NCBI GenBank assembly: GCA_026991055.1
Contig: JALXCE010000174.1
Span: forward strand, 1 to 19,947
Source of the DNA: Caldifarciminota bacterium
GTDB taxonomy: Bacteria > Hydrothermota > Hydrothermia > B15-G9 > WFZT01
DNA: 19,947 nucleotides
Direction: 5' to 3'
Shown in pieces: positions 1 to 7,421 of this stretch; the stretch's first letter is position 1, and each line of letters starts with the position of its first letter. Both the position numbers and the translations under genes were made by a program. Below the pieces are notes generated by a model, which saw only the letters and a program-made list of their open reading frames with translations, was not told where the DNA came from and searched no databases.

Positions 1-2313
1 ATACATTCCCGTAGGGAGATTAATTTGCATCCGACTCTCCTTCATGCCACTAACATTTTTCCTCATCATCAGGCGGCCAGTTACAGAGTAAATCCTTACA
101 GAGTAGTTTTCCGATGGATTCAAATTTGAGACCTTCAGGACTCCATTGAGGGATAGATGGGAAACGTTGATCTTGCTTGCAGTTACTGAATTTTCGCCCA
201 CACTCGTTGAGATGAGCTGGGTTCTCCACATTCCCCTTCCGTGTGTTGCTGCCACCACGTAATCGTTGGCGGTGTCTATTTTAATCTCATAAATTGCTAC
301 ATCAGGTAGTCCATCCAGGGGCTGTGACCAGTTAACTCCACCATTTGCACTGAAATAGACCCCGTAGTCTGTTCCAAGGTAGAGTTGTGGCTCAGGTGTG
401 GAGAAATCTACTGCCAGTGAAAGGCCGCGGAGATTTGATGGGAGATCACCCGAAATATCTGTCCAGTTAGCGCCTCCATCTGTTGTTTTGTAAACCCTAC
501 CACCTGTGAAGGTTTTAACCGATAGGTAAACTTCATCAGGATTGGAGGGGTTGACGACTATATCTGTAATACCGCTGGTTCCAAAAGTTGAGCCGTCAAT
601 TTCAGACCATGTGCTGCCCCAGTCGGTAGATTTATAAACCTTTCCATCACTACTTCCGGTGTAGATTATGCTTGTATTTGAAGGTGCTATGGCGAGGGAA
701 AGCAGGAACCCACTGCCACCGGTAAGATCCACACTTATTGAGTCCCAGGTGCTACCATAATCAGTGGTTCTCCATACTCTGAAGGTACCCGCGTAAATTA
801 CGTTGTGATTTTGGGGATCCATGACCAGAGGGGCGTTTGCCCAGCTTACCCTATCGCCTGAGCTTACCCAGGGCCCTGCTATGTCGTCCTGATAAGCCCC
901 ATTGTGATACAGGTAAATGTCCTGCAGCTTTATGTATGTTGTGAAGTAATAGCCGGGGTCATACCAATCGAATAAACAGGGTCCTCCATCGCCGCCTGAA
1001 ACTTCACTCCAGGAAAGATTGCCGTAATACAATGGAGTTCCGTTGTCCTGTGTGCCACCAAGCAGACTATCAGGTCTCGTCGGGTGTAGTCCCACTGAGT
1101 AAAACTGACTTATGCCGAGGCCATAATTTAAATTTGTCCATGAAGCCCCGGGATTTGTGGTTTTCCATACGCCTCCATCACATCCTACCCACAGCGTGCC
1201 ATCTGACCCAATTGCAAGTGTCTGGATGTCGGGGTGTAATCGTGTTCCATCGCTTGCTATAGTGATATCGCTCCACGAGGAACCGCCGTCTGTGGTCATT
1301 ACGAGACCATGATATGAAGCGTTATAGGGAAAGACTCCGCCCGCATAGACAATGTTGGGATCTGCGGGGTCAACTATTATGCAATGGTCATAGAAACCCT
1401 GAGGATAAAGGTAATCTGGTGTGCCACTCAACTGAGTCCAGTTATCTCCACCATCTATTGATTTGTAGAGCCCAAGTAAATCGTAACTTGTGGAAGCAAA
1501 GCTTGCATAAATTACATCCCCATTGCTTGGCGAGACAGCCAGTTCAATTCTTGTAAAACCACCTGCTGGAAGACCGGTGGTGAGGTGTACCCATGAGCTT
1601 CCGGCATCTGTGGATTTATAAATGCCATAACCCCAGAAACTCGCGTACACGATGTTGGGATTTGTGGGATTGACTTCCACGTCATTGCAATATGCTCCGC
1701 TAATAGTATAATTCCATGAAACTCCTCCATCCCATGAAACACTAACTCCGCCGTTATTGCCCACGTAAATGACATTGGGGTGGGATGAATTCACGACGAT
1801 TTTTGATATCCTCGATCCTACCTGAGAAGTTGTCGCGATTTTTGTCCAGCTCTCACCTCCATCGGTGGATTTGAATAGTCCATCACCGAAGTAGCAATCG
1901 CCACAGAAGTGGAGTTCACCGGTTCCGTAGTAGAGAGTTAAATTATTCGTTGGGTCGATTGTAATGTAGCCTGAGGCAAGAGATGAGAGGTCATCTGTAA
2001 GCGGTGTCCAGGTATTGCCGCCATCAGTGGTTTTCCATACCCCTCCCTGGGCACCTGTTATATAAACTGTATTTGGGTCAGTGGGATCAATGGCAATGGA
2101 TGTTACACGGCCACTTACATTTCCCTGGCTCCAGGGCTCTCCGGTGATGGGCATTGGTCCGAGGAAATTCCAGGCTTTATACGACTGCTGCGTGAATACT
2201 GCTCCAATTGGTGCACGGTCAAACTTTGGGGCTATCGAATCCAGGTATTCAGGTGATTTAAACTCCACCTGAACCGGTAGTTGTAGCATTAACACCAGAA
2301 TTAATGATATCAT
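1..2313 (-). CDS. Asp-box (BNR/sialidase-like) beta-propeller protein with T9SS sorting domain, 3' end cut by window
   Basis: An open frame of 771 codons without a stop runs off the left edge. It starts at ATG 2313 behind a strong ribosome site (GGAGGT, 2315-2320), 9 nt after the endonuclease III gene. A short hydrophobic N-terminus (MISLILVLMLQLPVQV) looks like a signal peptide. About eleven Asp-box motifs of the form S/T-x-D-x-G-x-x-W (for example KTTDGGNTW, KSTDGGESW, RTTDYGSTW) lie between roughly residues 90 and 655, as in multi-bladed BNR/Vps10/GH74-like propellers. The last visible part (IYSVTGRLMMRK, then LPTGMY) matches the type A sorting domain used by type IX secretion, so the protein is probably exported and attached outside the cell. 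Substrate or enzymatic activity cannot be told; many such proteins have no demonstrated sialidase activity and no sialidase-specific motif was identified. Confidence 0.85.
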   Translation of the reverse strand, partial: MISLILVLMLQLPVQVEFKSPEYLDSIAPKFDRAPIGAVFTQQSYKAWNFLGPMPITGEPWSQGNVSGRVTSIAIDPTDPNTVYITGAQGGVWKTTDGGNTWTPLTDDLSSLASGYITIDPTNNLTLYYGTGELHFCGDCYFGDGLFKSTDGGESWTKIATTSQVGSRISKIVVNSSHPNVIYVGNNGGVSVSWDGGVSWNYTISGAYCNDVEVNPTNPNIVYASFWGYGIYKSTDAGSSWVHLTTGLPAGGFTRIELAVSPSNGDVIYASFASTSYDLLGLYKSIDGGDNWTQLSGTPDYLYPQGFYDHCIIVDPADPNIVYAGGVFPYNASYHGLVMTTDGGSSWSDITIASDGTRLHPDIQTLAIGSDGTLWVGCDGGVWKTTNPGASWTNLNYGLGISQFYSVGLHPTRPDSLLGGTQDNGTPLYYGNLSWSEVSGGDGGPCLFDWYDPGYYFTTYIKLQDIYLYHNGAYQDDIAGPWVSSGDRVSWANAPLVMDPQNHNVIYAGTFRVWRTTDYGSTWDSISVDLTGGSGFLLSLAIAPSNTSIIYTGSSDGKVYKSTDWGSTWSEIDGSTFGTSGITDIVVNPSNPDEVYLSVKTFTGGRVYKTTDGGANWTDISGDLPSNLRGLSLAVDFSTPEPQLYLGTDYGVYFSANGGVNWSQPLDGLPDVAIYEIKIDTANDYVVAATHGRGMWRTQLISTSVGENSVTASKINVSHLSLNGVLKVSNLNPSENYSVRIYSVTGRLMMRKNVSGMKESRMQINLPTGMY

Positions 2314-2322
2314 GGTTACCTC

Positions 2323-2970
2323 CTATTTCTTCCTTGCAGGGCAGTATTCCCTTATGGGGCAGATATCACACTTTGGCCCCACAGGTTTACAAATAGTCTG
2401 TCCAAATGCGACAAGGATGCTGTTGTATTTTTTCCACCATTTCCTGGGTAGTACTTTCATCAAAGCGTATTCTGTTTCTTCCGGGGTTTTGGTGTTCACG
2501 ATTCCCCATCTGTTTGAAATCCTGTGAACGTGTGTATCCACACAGATAGCATCTTTATCGAATGACTCTGATAATACAAGATTGGCAGTTTTCCTTCCTA
2601 CTCCCGGGAGCTTTAAGAGCTCTTCAAGGGTGTCTGGAACCTTTCCATTGTACTTTCCAATGAGAATTTTTGCTATTTTCTTGAGGGTTTTCGCCTTGTT
2701 CCTGTAAAATCCAACTGGATAGATTATCTTTTCCAGCTCCTTATCGGGAATTTTAAGCAGGTCTTCAGGTTTTTTCACACGTTTGAGCAACCTCTCAGTT
2801 GCCGCTGCAGTGACCTCATCTTTTGTTCTCAAACTCAAAATAGTTGATACGAGGGTCTGAAATGGGTCTCGCGTGCGCTTTGATACAAGTGTCACGACAG
2901 GAGCTTTCCATTTATCCTTCTCTTTATCGAGAATTTCAAGGACCTTTTCAATAGGGAATTTTTGCTTCAT
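2323..2970 (-). CDS. nth: Endonuclease III, DNA glycosylase/AP lyase with 4Fe-4S cluster
   Basis: The 215-residue protein is of normal length for bifunctional endonuclease III, which removes oxidised pyrimidines and cuts the abasic site in base excision repair. The helix-hairpin-helix LPGVGRKTAN (121-130) carries the Schiff-base lysine K127, and VDTHVHR holds the catalytic aspartate D145. The C-terminus has the cluster ligands C194-x6-C201-x2-C204-x5-C210. SLRTKD replaces the SAQTTD of the E. coli enzyme. A TTG at 2973 is in frame, but ATG 2970 has the better spaced GGAG ribosome site and is preferred. The start lies inside the end of the Nudix gene (23-nt overlap), suggesting translational coupling. 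Its stop TAG overlaps the ribosome site of the next gene. Confidence 0.95.
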   Translation of the reverse strand: MKQKFPIEKVLEILDKEKDKWKAPVVTLVSKRTRDPFQTLVSTILSLRTKDEVTAAATERLLKRVKKPEDLLKIPDKELEKIIYPVGFYRNKAKTLKKIAKILIGKYNGKVPDTLEELLKLPGVGRKTANLVLSESFDKDAICVDTHVHRISNRWGIVNTKTPEETEYALMKVLPRKWWKKYNSILVAFGQTICKPVGPKCDICPIREYCPARKK

Positions 2971-3496
2971 CAAACACTCCTATAAGTTTTTTGATAATCC
3001 TGTAGGTTGCTCCCCAGATGGTGTAATCCCCGCACTGGAAAATTGACCAGATGAGGGGGTGGTACTTTTCACATGTGGGGAGGTCTGGGATTCTAATAGT
3101 GAAAATTTCTGCCACCTCTTCTGGATTTTTCCTGAATGTCAGGCCACTGTCCAGGACTCCTACGATAGGATAAATCATAAAGTCCGAGAGTCTTGTCTTC
3201 TCCACCCGAAGGGCACCGAGAACATGTAAATTGTCTCTTGAAATGCCAACTTCTTCTTCAAACTCTCTAAGTGCGGTTTCAAGTGGGCCCTCGCCCGGCT
3301 CCGGCCTTCCGCCGGGAAAGGCTATCTGTCCCCGGAAACTCTCGAGTGTCTCTGCACGCCTTGTGAGGAGTAGTTCAGGTTCATCTCCCCATATTATTGG
3401 CACAACCACTGCCGCAATTCGATAGTCTCTATCAAACTTTTCAGGGATTTCCGAAAGGTGCTCTTTTAAAATCTTCTCAAACTCCGTTTTCTTCAT
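2948..3496 (-). CDS. Nudix hydrolase, CoA pyrophosphatase (NudL/YeaB)-like
   Basis: The 182-residue protein has a complete Nudix box GX5EX7REUXEEXGU at residues 63-85 (GRPEPGE, then REFEEEVGI), which binds the metal and cleaves nucleoside diphosphate-X substrates. The preceding block LLLTRRAETLESFRGQIAFP resembles the NudL/YeaB signature, whose characterised members hydrolyse coenzyme A; substrate assignment is therefore by family only. An upstream in-frame TTG (3520) would add eight residues, but ATG 3496 sits 4 nt behind GGGAG and is chosen. It overlaps the ERCC4 nuclease gene upstream by 20 nt and nth downstream by 23 nt. With nth it suggests a nucleotide-sanitation and repair operon. Confidence 0.88.
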   Translation of the reverse strand: MKKTEFEKILKEHLSEIPEKFDRDYRIAAVVVPIIWGDEPELLLTRRAETLESFRGQIAFPGGRPEPGEGPLETALREFEEEVGISRDNLHVLGALRVEKTRLSDFMIYPIVGVLDSGLTFRKNPEEVAEIFTIRIPDLPTCEKYHPLIWSIFQCGDYTIWGATYRIIKKLIGVFDEAKIPY

Positions 3497-4130
3497 GGAA
3501 CTCCCTTTCGATGAATTCAAGGAACTTATCTACCCGCTTTTTGCCGAAGCCCTCCACACTCATGAGCTCAGCGGGAGTGGCATTTATGAGAGATTTAAGG
3601 TTTTTGAATTTCTTTAAAAGGGCACGAGCTCTTTTAGGTCCTACACCGGGAATCGACTCCACAACTCTTAGAACTTCATCCTCCGGGCTGATGGCTTTTC
3701 TTTTAAAGAAAAGAGAGCGCATTTCGGAAATATCAATGTTTTCACGAGCTGCAATAGTTTTCAAAAATTTTGCCGTCTCTAAAGAGTTTTCAGTAAATAT
3801 AACTGGAATGCCGTACCCGATGACGATGATGGCTAGAGTGTGCATTATTGCAGTCTGGGACATCCCCATGGTAGAAAAGAGGTGTTTTCCCTCAATAATG
3901 ATAAGTGTTTTTTCACTGGCTTCTCTCAGCTCCTGTAACTGGCGCTGGAATCTTTTCCGTTTTATTGATGAGATAAAGTCTGTTACCGTTTTCCTTTCAA
4001 TAAGAATGCCCGGGGTAGGGGAGTAATCACCTACAGGAAGGCTGGCATAGATAACCTTTACACCGAGTTCCTGCAGTATTTTTGGTACTCTTGATTTCTT
4101 TTCCCTAACATCGACTATTACTGTTGCCAT
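3477..4130 (-). CDS. ERCC4/XPF-type structure-specific nuclease with tandem HhH
   Basis: The 217-residue protein joins an N-terminal ERCC4 nuclease domain to a C-terminal (HhH)2 domain, the layout of archaeal XPF without the helicase. The nuclease core is visible as VDVRE (D7, E10), GDY (D35) and IERKTVTDF (E45, R46, K47, D51), followed by a basic helix KRKRFQRQ. The two hairpins are IPGVGPKRARALL (160-172) and VEGFGKKRVDKF (192-203). Family members cut branched DNA such as flaps and fork or bubble junctions. ATG 4130 overlaps the TGA of the YitT gene (TGATG), which favours it over GTG 4133. Full ERCC4-HhH proteins are typical of archaea and eukaryotes and patchy in bacteria, so transfer is possible. 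Confidence 0.9.
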   Translation of the reverse strand: MATVIVDVREKKSRVPKILQELGVKVIYASLPVGDYSPTPGILIERKTVTDFISSIKRKRFQRQLQELREASEKTLIIIEGKHLFSTMGMSQTAIMHTLAIIVIGYGIPVIFTENSLETAKFLKTIAARENIDISEMRSLFFKRKAISPEDEVLRVVESIPGVGPKRARALLKKFKNLKSLINATPAELMSVEGFGKKRVDKFLEFIEREFHEENGV

Positions 4131-4969
4131 CACTCAATGGGTTTGAAGCCTTCGCCAAGCACCTCTCTGACGTGGGAAACGAGCAGAAAGGCATCCGGGT
4201 CAATTTCTTTTACAATGCTTTTAACCTTCACAAACTCTTTCCTTTTTAGCACGGTAAGAATGATTTTCCGTTCTTTCCCTGTGTATGCTCCCTCTCCGTG
4301 GAGAATTGTGGCTCCTCGGCGCACTTCTTTTAGAATACGCTCCTTTATCTTTTCGTATCGCTCCGAGATTATCATCACCTGTATGGATGTTGTGACACCT
4401 TCGAGCACCGTGTCTATGGTAAATGTGTTGATAATAACACCAAGAAGTGCGTACATTCCCACTTCGCTACCGAAAAAGACTCCTGCGAACAGGGTGATGG
4501 TAAAGTCCACAATCAAAAGTCCCCACGAAACATCGAGGTTGGTAAGCTTTTTTAGAATCATGGCGATGATATCGGTTCCGCCTGTTGAAGCCTCACGTGA
4601 AAAAACTATGGCCATTCCTGTTCCTGAGAGAAAACATCCAAAGAGAACATTCAGAATCATGTCGTTGGTTACCCCTTGTGGGGGAAGGACCTTCGTTAAA
4701 ACTGAAACAAATGCCGAATATGCGAGCGTGGCGTAAATTGTTTTAAATCCAAAACTTCTACCAAGAATCCTGAATGCAAGGACAAAGAGGATGAGGTTCA
4801 GGACAAAAATGGTGTATCCGACGTTTATCCCGAAAAGGTAGTAGAGGATGATGCCAATCCCTGAAACACCTCCGGCTGCGATCTTGTGAGGGATAAGAAA
4901 GAGGGCGAGCCCAAGTGAAAGTATGAATACTCCAACTGTTATGAAAAGGTAATCCAGGAACTTTTTCAT
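4130..4969 (-). CDS. YitT family membrane protein (DUF161 + DUF2179)
   Basis: The 279-residue protein has about five to six hydrophobic segments in its first 200 residues, beginning FITVGVFILSLGLALFLIP, with the conserved motif REASTGGTDIIA typical of YitT proteins. The soluble C-terminal part (about 215-272, with GEGAYTGKERKIILTVL) matches the DUF2179 domain usually found at this end. The family sits in the cytoplasmic membrane and its transport or signalling role is not settled. It is the first gene of the leftward five-gene run. No clear ribosome site precedes ATG 4969, so it may be translated from a short or leaderless transcript. Its stop overlaps the nuclease start by one base. Confidence 0.9.
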   Translation of the reverse strand: MKKFLDYLFITVGVFILSLGLALFLIPHKIAAGGVSGIGIILYYLFGINVGYTIFVLNLILFVLAFRILGRSFGFKTIYATLAYSAFVSVLTKVLPPQGVTNDMILNVLFGCFLSGTGMAIVFSREASTGGTDIIAMILKKLTNLDVSWGLLIVDFTITLFAGVFFGSEVGMYALLGVIINTFTIDTVLEGVTTSIQVMIISERYEKIKERILKEVRRGATILHGEGAYTGKERKIILTVLKRKEFVKVKSIVKEIDPDAFLLVSHVREVLGEGFKPIE

Positions 4970-5239
4970 GATGGAAGTAAAATCTTAAAGCAAATAAGGA
5001 CAAGTAGCCATCAAATGTTTTTGAAAGGACGAAAGGCTTTGCTTTCGACTAACCCTATGAACGATGTTTGAGGAACCAGGCTGAGAAGAGGAACCTGTTC
5101 AAAAATATCACCTCTGTTTTTCTTTTTTGTCCAGCGCAAGTGGTGTGAGTAGAAAAGCGATGCCAAAACAATTTTTCCAGTTTGGACATTATAAGTATCG
5201 AAACTTCCTCCCTTCCTTCGGAAGGGAGGGTTAGGTGGA
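4970..5239. other. Intergenic region, no gene recognised
   Basis: This stretch upstream of the leftward operon contains no convincing coding frame. Visible items are a 6-bp stem CGAAAG/CTTTCG (5030-5035 and 5042-5047), a repeated GAGGAACC about 26 nt apart near 5071-5104, a T-rich run near 5117-5130, and the strong hairpin at 5207-5229. No promoter could be called with confidence. Confidence 0.5.
5207..5229. repeat. Perfect hairpin, 10-bp arms, TTC loop
   Basis: The arms CCTCCCTTCC (5207-5216) and GGAAGGGAGG (5220-5229) are perfect inverted repeats around TTC. There is no downstream T-run, so it is not a canonical terminator. It shares the 3-nt TTC/TTT loop style with the hairpins at 5755 and 7172 but not their sequence core. 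It ends 10 nt before a doubtful small ORF. Confidence 0.75.
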
Positions 5240-5428
5240 ATGGAAAAAATTTGTCAAAAAACGGGCGTATTTAAGAGTATCGTTATTTTGGATACTCTAA
5301 GAAGCATTGAACTTACCCTATTCTACCCTGACCCCTCGTTCCCCGAGGAAAGGAGGAAAATTTATAGATTGGTCTGCGATCATTTGTTAGATCGCCTAGA
5401 TCCGTTGGACCTTAGATTTTTAGAATAA
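5240..5428 (+). CDS. Doubtful small ORF, 62 aa, unrecognised
   Basis: An ATG-started frame encodes a 62-residue protein beginning MEKICQKTG and ending LDPLDLRFLE. It is not a family I recognise. GGAGG within the preceding hairpin lies about 10 nt before the ATG, a wide spacing, and the hairpin would hide it in RNA. The protein has no membrane segment or obvious motif; the C-terminal half (ERRKIYRLVCDHLLDRL) could form an amphipathic helix. It stands alone between the two leftward units. It may be a spurious frame. Confidence 0.25.
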   Translation: MEKICQKTGVFKSIVILDTLRSIELTLFYPDPSFPEERRKIYRLVCDHLLDRLDPLDLRFLE

Positions 5429-5476
5429 GCTCGCACGGAAGGTGGATTTCACAAAAACATTAATAATCTCTGTGAG

Positions 5477-5686
5477 TTAATTCTCGAGGAGGGATTCTGC
5501 CTCTTCAAAAAACTCCTCCGGAACAAGTATTTTCACCTGGCCGAGTCCATCCACGGTGAGCCCATAGATTTGCCCAATGGCCTCGTATTCGAGTCGGACG
5601 GGGATCTCGTTTGACTCGAGTAGGCCTTTGATTATGTGAGCCTCAGGAAGCCCATTAACAATTTTGATAACAACCCAGTTTGCCAT
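5477..5686 (-). CDS. DUF2007-like small protein (putative signal transducing protein)
   Basis: The 69-residue protein starts MANWVVIKIVNG, followed by LPEAHIIKGLLESNEIPVR and ending in VKILVPEEFFEEAESLLEN. This is the pattern of the DUF2007 / putative prokaryotic signal transducing protein family (PF09413): a small alpha-beta fold in which the A-x-x-I-K-G-L-L-E helix and the ILVPEE strand-turn are conserved. Function is unknown. An in-frame TTG at 5707 would add MLLLSPS; neither start has a clear ribosome site, and ATG 5686 is preferred because conserved sequence begins there. It is transcribed away from the ATPase gene, with the 24-bp-arm hairpin in the divergent gap. Confidence 0.7.
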   Translation of the reverse strand: MANWVVIKIVNGLPEAHIIKGLLESNEIPVRLEYEAIGQIYGLTVDGLGQVKILVPEEFFEEAESLLEN

Positions 5687-5754
5687 AGACGGTGATAATA
5701 AGAGCAAAAGCCACAGTAATCAAGGGCAGGAGAAGATGGTTTTGTGTTATGAGG

Positions 5755-5805
5755 AATTTAAGGTGATGGCCCACGCACTTTGTGCGTGGGCCATCACCTT
5801 AAATT
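5755..5805. repeat. Perfect inverted repeat, 24-bp arms, TTT loop
   Basis: Arms at 5755-5778 and 5782-5805 are exact reverse complements, separated only by TTT. It lies between two divergent genes (DUF2007-like and ATPase), so a terminator role is unlikely. The inner part CCACGCACTTTGTGCGTGG recurs, with one loop base changed, in the hairpin at 7172-7204 on the other side of the ATPase gene. Confidence 0.9.
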
Positions 5806-5833
5806 GGAACAAATGTTCTTCATTAAAATAACC

Positions 5834-5861
5834 TTGCTATTTTTCCAATCTTTGTTAAAAT
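5834..5861 (+). promoter_or_regulatory. Possible sigma70-type promoter for the ATPase gene
   Basis: TTGCTA (5834-5839), a 16-bp spacer and TAAAAT (5856-5861) resemble -35 and -10 boxes just upstream of ATG 5874. If used, the leader would be only a few bases long. This rests on weak consensus matches in AT-rich DNA. Confidence 0.3.
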
Positions 5862-5873
5862 ATAAAGGTTATT

Positions 5874-7118
5874 ATGTATGTCAAGAGAAAACTGGAAAAG
5901 AAAATAATCGAGATGCTGGATATGCCAGAAATTATCGCCATTTTTGGTGCAAGACAGGTAGGAAAAACAACTCTGATGAGACATGTCTATGATACCATCG
6001 AAAAGAGTAAAGTGTTTCTCAACTTTGAGGACCCTGAAATCGTGGGCCTGTTTGATGAAGATATTAAGACCTTTGCTCGCTTATATGTTGAAAACAACGA
6101 TTTTGTCTTTTTAGACGAATTCCAGTATTCTCACAACGGGGGGAAAAACCTTAAATTTTTATACGATACCTATGGCAAGAAGTTCATAATATCAGGCTCA
6201 TCATCCCTTGAACTTACCGTGAAGCTCCCTTCGTACCTTGTTGGAAGAATTTTCATCCTCGAGCTTTTTCCGTTTTCAATAGAAGAATTCTTTTACTACC
6301 GTGGCAGTAAAGAATTTGAAATTGCGGTAGAAAAAGCGACTAAATTAGACCCGATACCGTCTACCATTCACAACAATCTTTTGAAGCTGCTCGATGAATT
6401 TCTGATTTTTGGCGGATACCCACGGTCAGTTATCTCAAAAAATTCAGCAGAAAAAGAGGAAGTTCTCAAAAATCTCCTGACTACTTTTCTCTCGAAAGAC
6501 GTTAGGGGATTCTTCAGAATTTCAAAGGAATATCCGTTTAATAGATTACTGAAAGCACTGGCACTTCAAGTGGGGAGTCTCATTAACTATACAGAACTTT
6601 CCGGTCTTGCAGGAGTGTCTTTAAAAGATGTGAAAAGTTACCTTTCGATTCTTGAAGAAGCTTATATAATCAGGCTTATTAGACCATACTTTGCAAATAG
6701 GCGTACAGAGATTGTCAAAAATCCCAAGATTTACTTTCTCGACAATGGTCTAAGAAACGCAACTATCCGTGATTTTAGAGAAATTTCCGTTCGTGTTGAC
6801 GCAGGAGCTCTGCTTGAGAATTTTGTCGGGGCAGAACTTATTAAAAATGGTTTTGAAATTAAATTCTGGAGGTCTAAGGGTGGGGCAGAGGTGGATTTTG
6901 TTATAGAAGAGAAGGGAAAATTGATTCCCATAGAGGTAAAATCCTCTGTTGCAAAATCCCCGGGAAAATCTCTCATTAGTTTTGCTAAAAAATACAATCC
7001 TGACATAGCTTTTCTGCTTCATAGAGGAAACTTATCAGTGCAGAAGCGAGAAAACACAGAGTTTGTATTTTTGCCAGCCTATCTCGTCCAGAGTATAAAA
7101 GAAATGCTTCGAGCATAG
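5874..7118 (+). CDS. AAA ATPase with DUF4143 domain
   Basis: The 414-residue protein has a Walker A motif GARQVGKTT (25-33), Walker B FVFLDEF (77-83), a sensor-like IISGSSS (105-111) and LVGRIFILELFPFS (122-135), the standard series of the AAA_14/DUF4143 family. The middle part contains a winged-helix-like segment (YTELSGLAGVSLKDVKSYL). Near 336-360, GGAEVDFVIEEKG followed by IPIEVKSS is the PD-(D/E)XK-like pattern (D, E-x-K) of the DUF4143 C-terminus. These ATPases are common, often mobile, and their function is largely unknown. AAAGG just before ATG 5874 is a weak ribosome site. The gene stands alone, bracketed by two related hairpins; closeness to the cas operon may be coincidence. Confidence 0.9.
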   Translation: MYVKRKLEKKIIEMLDMPEIIAIFGARQVGKTTLMRHVYDTIEKSKVFLNFEDPEIVGLFDEDIKTFARLYVENNDFVFLDEFQYSHNGGKNLKFLYDTYGKKFIISGSSSLELTVKLPSYLVGRIFILELFPFSIEEFFYYRGSKEFEIAVEKATKLDPIPSTIHNNLLKLLDEFLIFGGYPRSVISKNSAEKEEVLKNLLTTFLSKDVRGFFRISKEYPFNRLLKALALQVGSLINYTELSGLAGVSLKDVKSYLSILEEAYIIRLIRPYFANRRTEIVKNPKIYFLDNGLRNATIRDFREISVRVDAGALLENFVGAELIKNGFEIKFWRSKGGAEVDFVIEEKGKLIPIEVKSSVAKSPGKSLISFAKKYNPDIAFLLHRGNLSVQKRENTEFVFLPAYLVQSIKEMLRA

Positions 7119-7171
7119 CGAAGGTTTTCGCCCAAGTTAAATCGGAACTGCTTGAAAATCTCCCCTTTCCA

Positions 7172-7204
7172 TCCTTCTCCACGCACTTCGTGCGTGGAGA
7201 AGGA
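7172..7204. repeat. Perfect hairpin, 15-bp arms, TTC loop
   Basis: Arms TCCTTCTCCACGCAC (7172-7186) and its exact complement (7190-7204) flank TTC. It lies 54 nt after the ATPase stop and could stabilise that transcript's end, but no T-run follows at once. The core CCACGCACTTCGTGCGTGG is shared with the hairpin at 5755-5805. Confidence 0.88.
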
Positions 7205-7421
7205 GACAGGAGGGGGTATTCATCTTATAAAATCAATAATTTTTTTCGAATAGGCTCAGTTAAATTGCCCGATTTTATCCCGACAATACGGCAAAATTTA
7301 TTTTGATTTTATGTGAACCAATAAAAGTGTTTGCAATCCAAACTCACGTCCATTAGAATTACTTTCAGCGAGCAGGAGATAAAATATTGAGAAATAGATT
7401 TTACCTCACATGGAGGGAATC
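7205..7421. other. Leader region of the cas operon
   Basis: This AT-rich noncoding gap of about 217 nt carries the predicted cas promoter. Upstream of it lies TGTGAACCA (7312-7320), which differs by one base from TGTAAACCA in the motif cluster before the operon's membrane gene. No CRISPR repeat or coding frame was seen. Confidence 0.6.
7331..7359 (+). promoter_or_regulatory. Predicted promoter of the cas operon
   Basis: TTGCAA (7331-7336), a 17-bp spacer and TAGAAT (7354-7359) fit a housekeeping promoter. The same -10 hexamer and spacer occur before the peroxiredoxin gene. Transcription would start near 7366, leaving a leader of about 55 nt before cas8b. Confidence 0.55.

Noticed and set aside
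1032..1775. Several small frames inside the Asp-box gene on both strands
   Set aside because: The continuous 771-codon minus-strand frame with repeated Asp-box motifs explains this DNA; the others are shadows.
4970..5010. Promoter for the leftward five-gene operon (TAAGAT-like box near 4983-4988)
   Set aside because: No acceptable -35 box at normal spacing; too weak to call.
5080..5130. Possible rho-independent terminator (AGAGG...CCTCT then T-rich run)
   Set aside because: The stem is only 5 bp with a loop of about 20 nt, and no plus-strand gene ends upstream.
5780..5992. 70-codon frame overlapping the ATPase start
   Set aside because: It overlaps the well-supported ATPase in another frame, begins within the hairpin and has no recognisable sequence.
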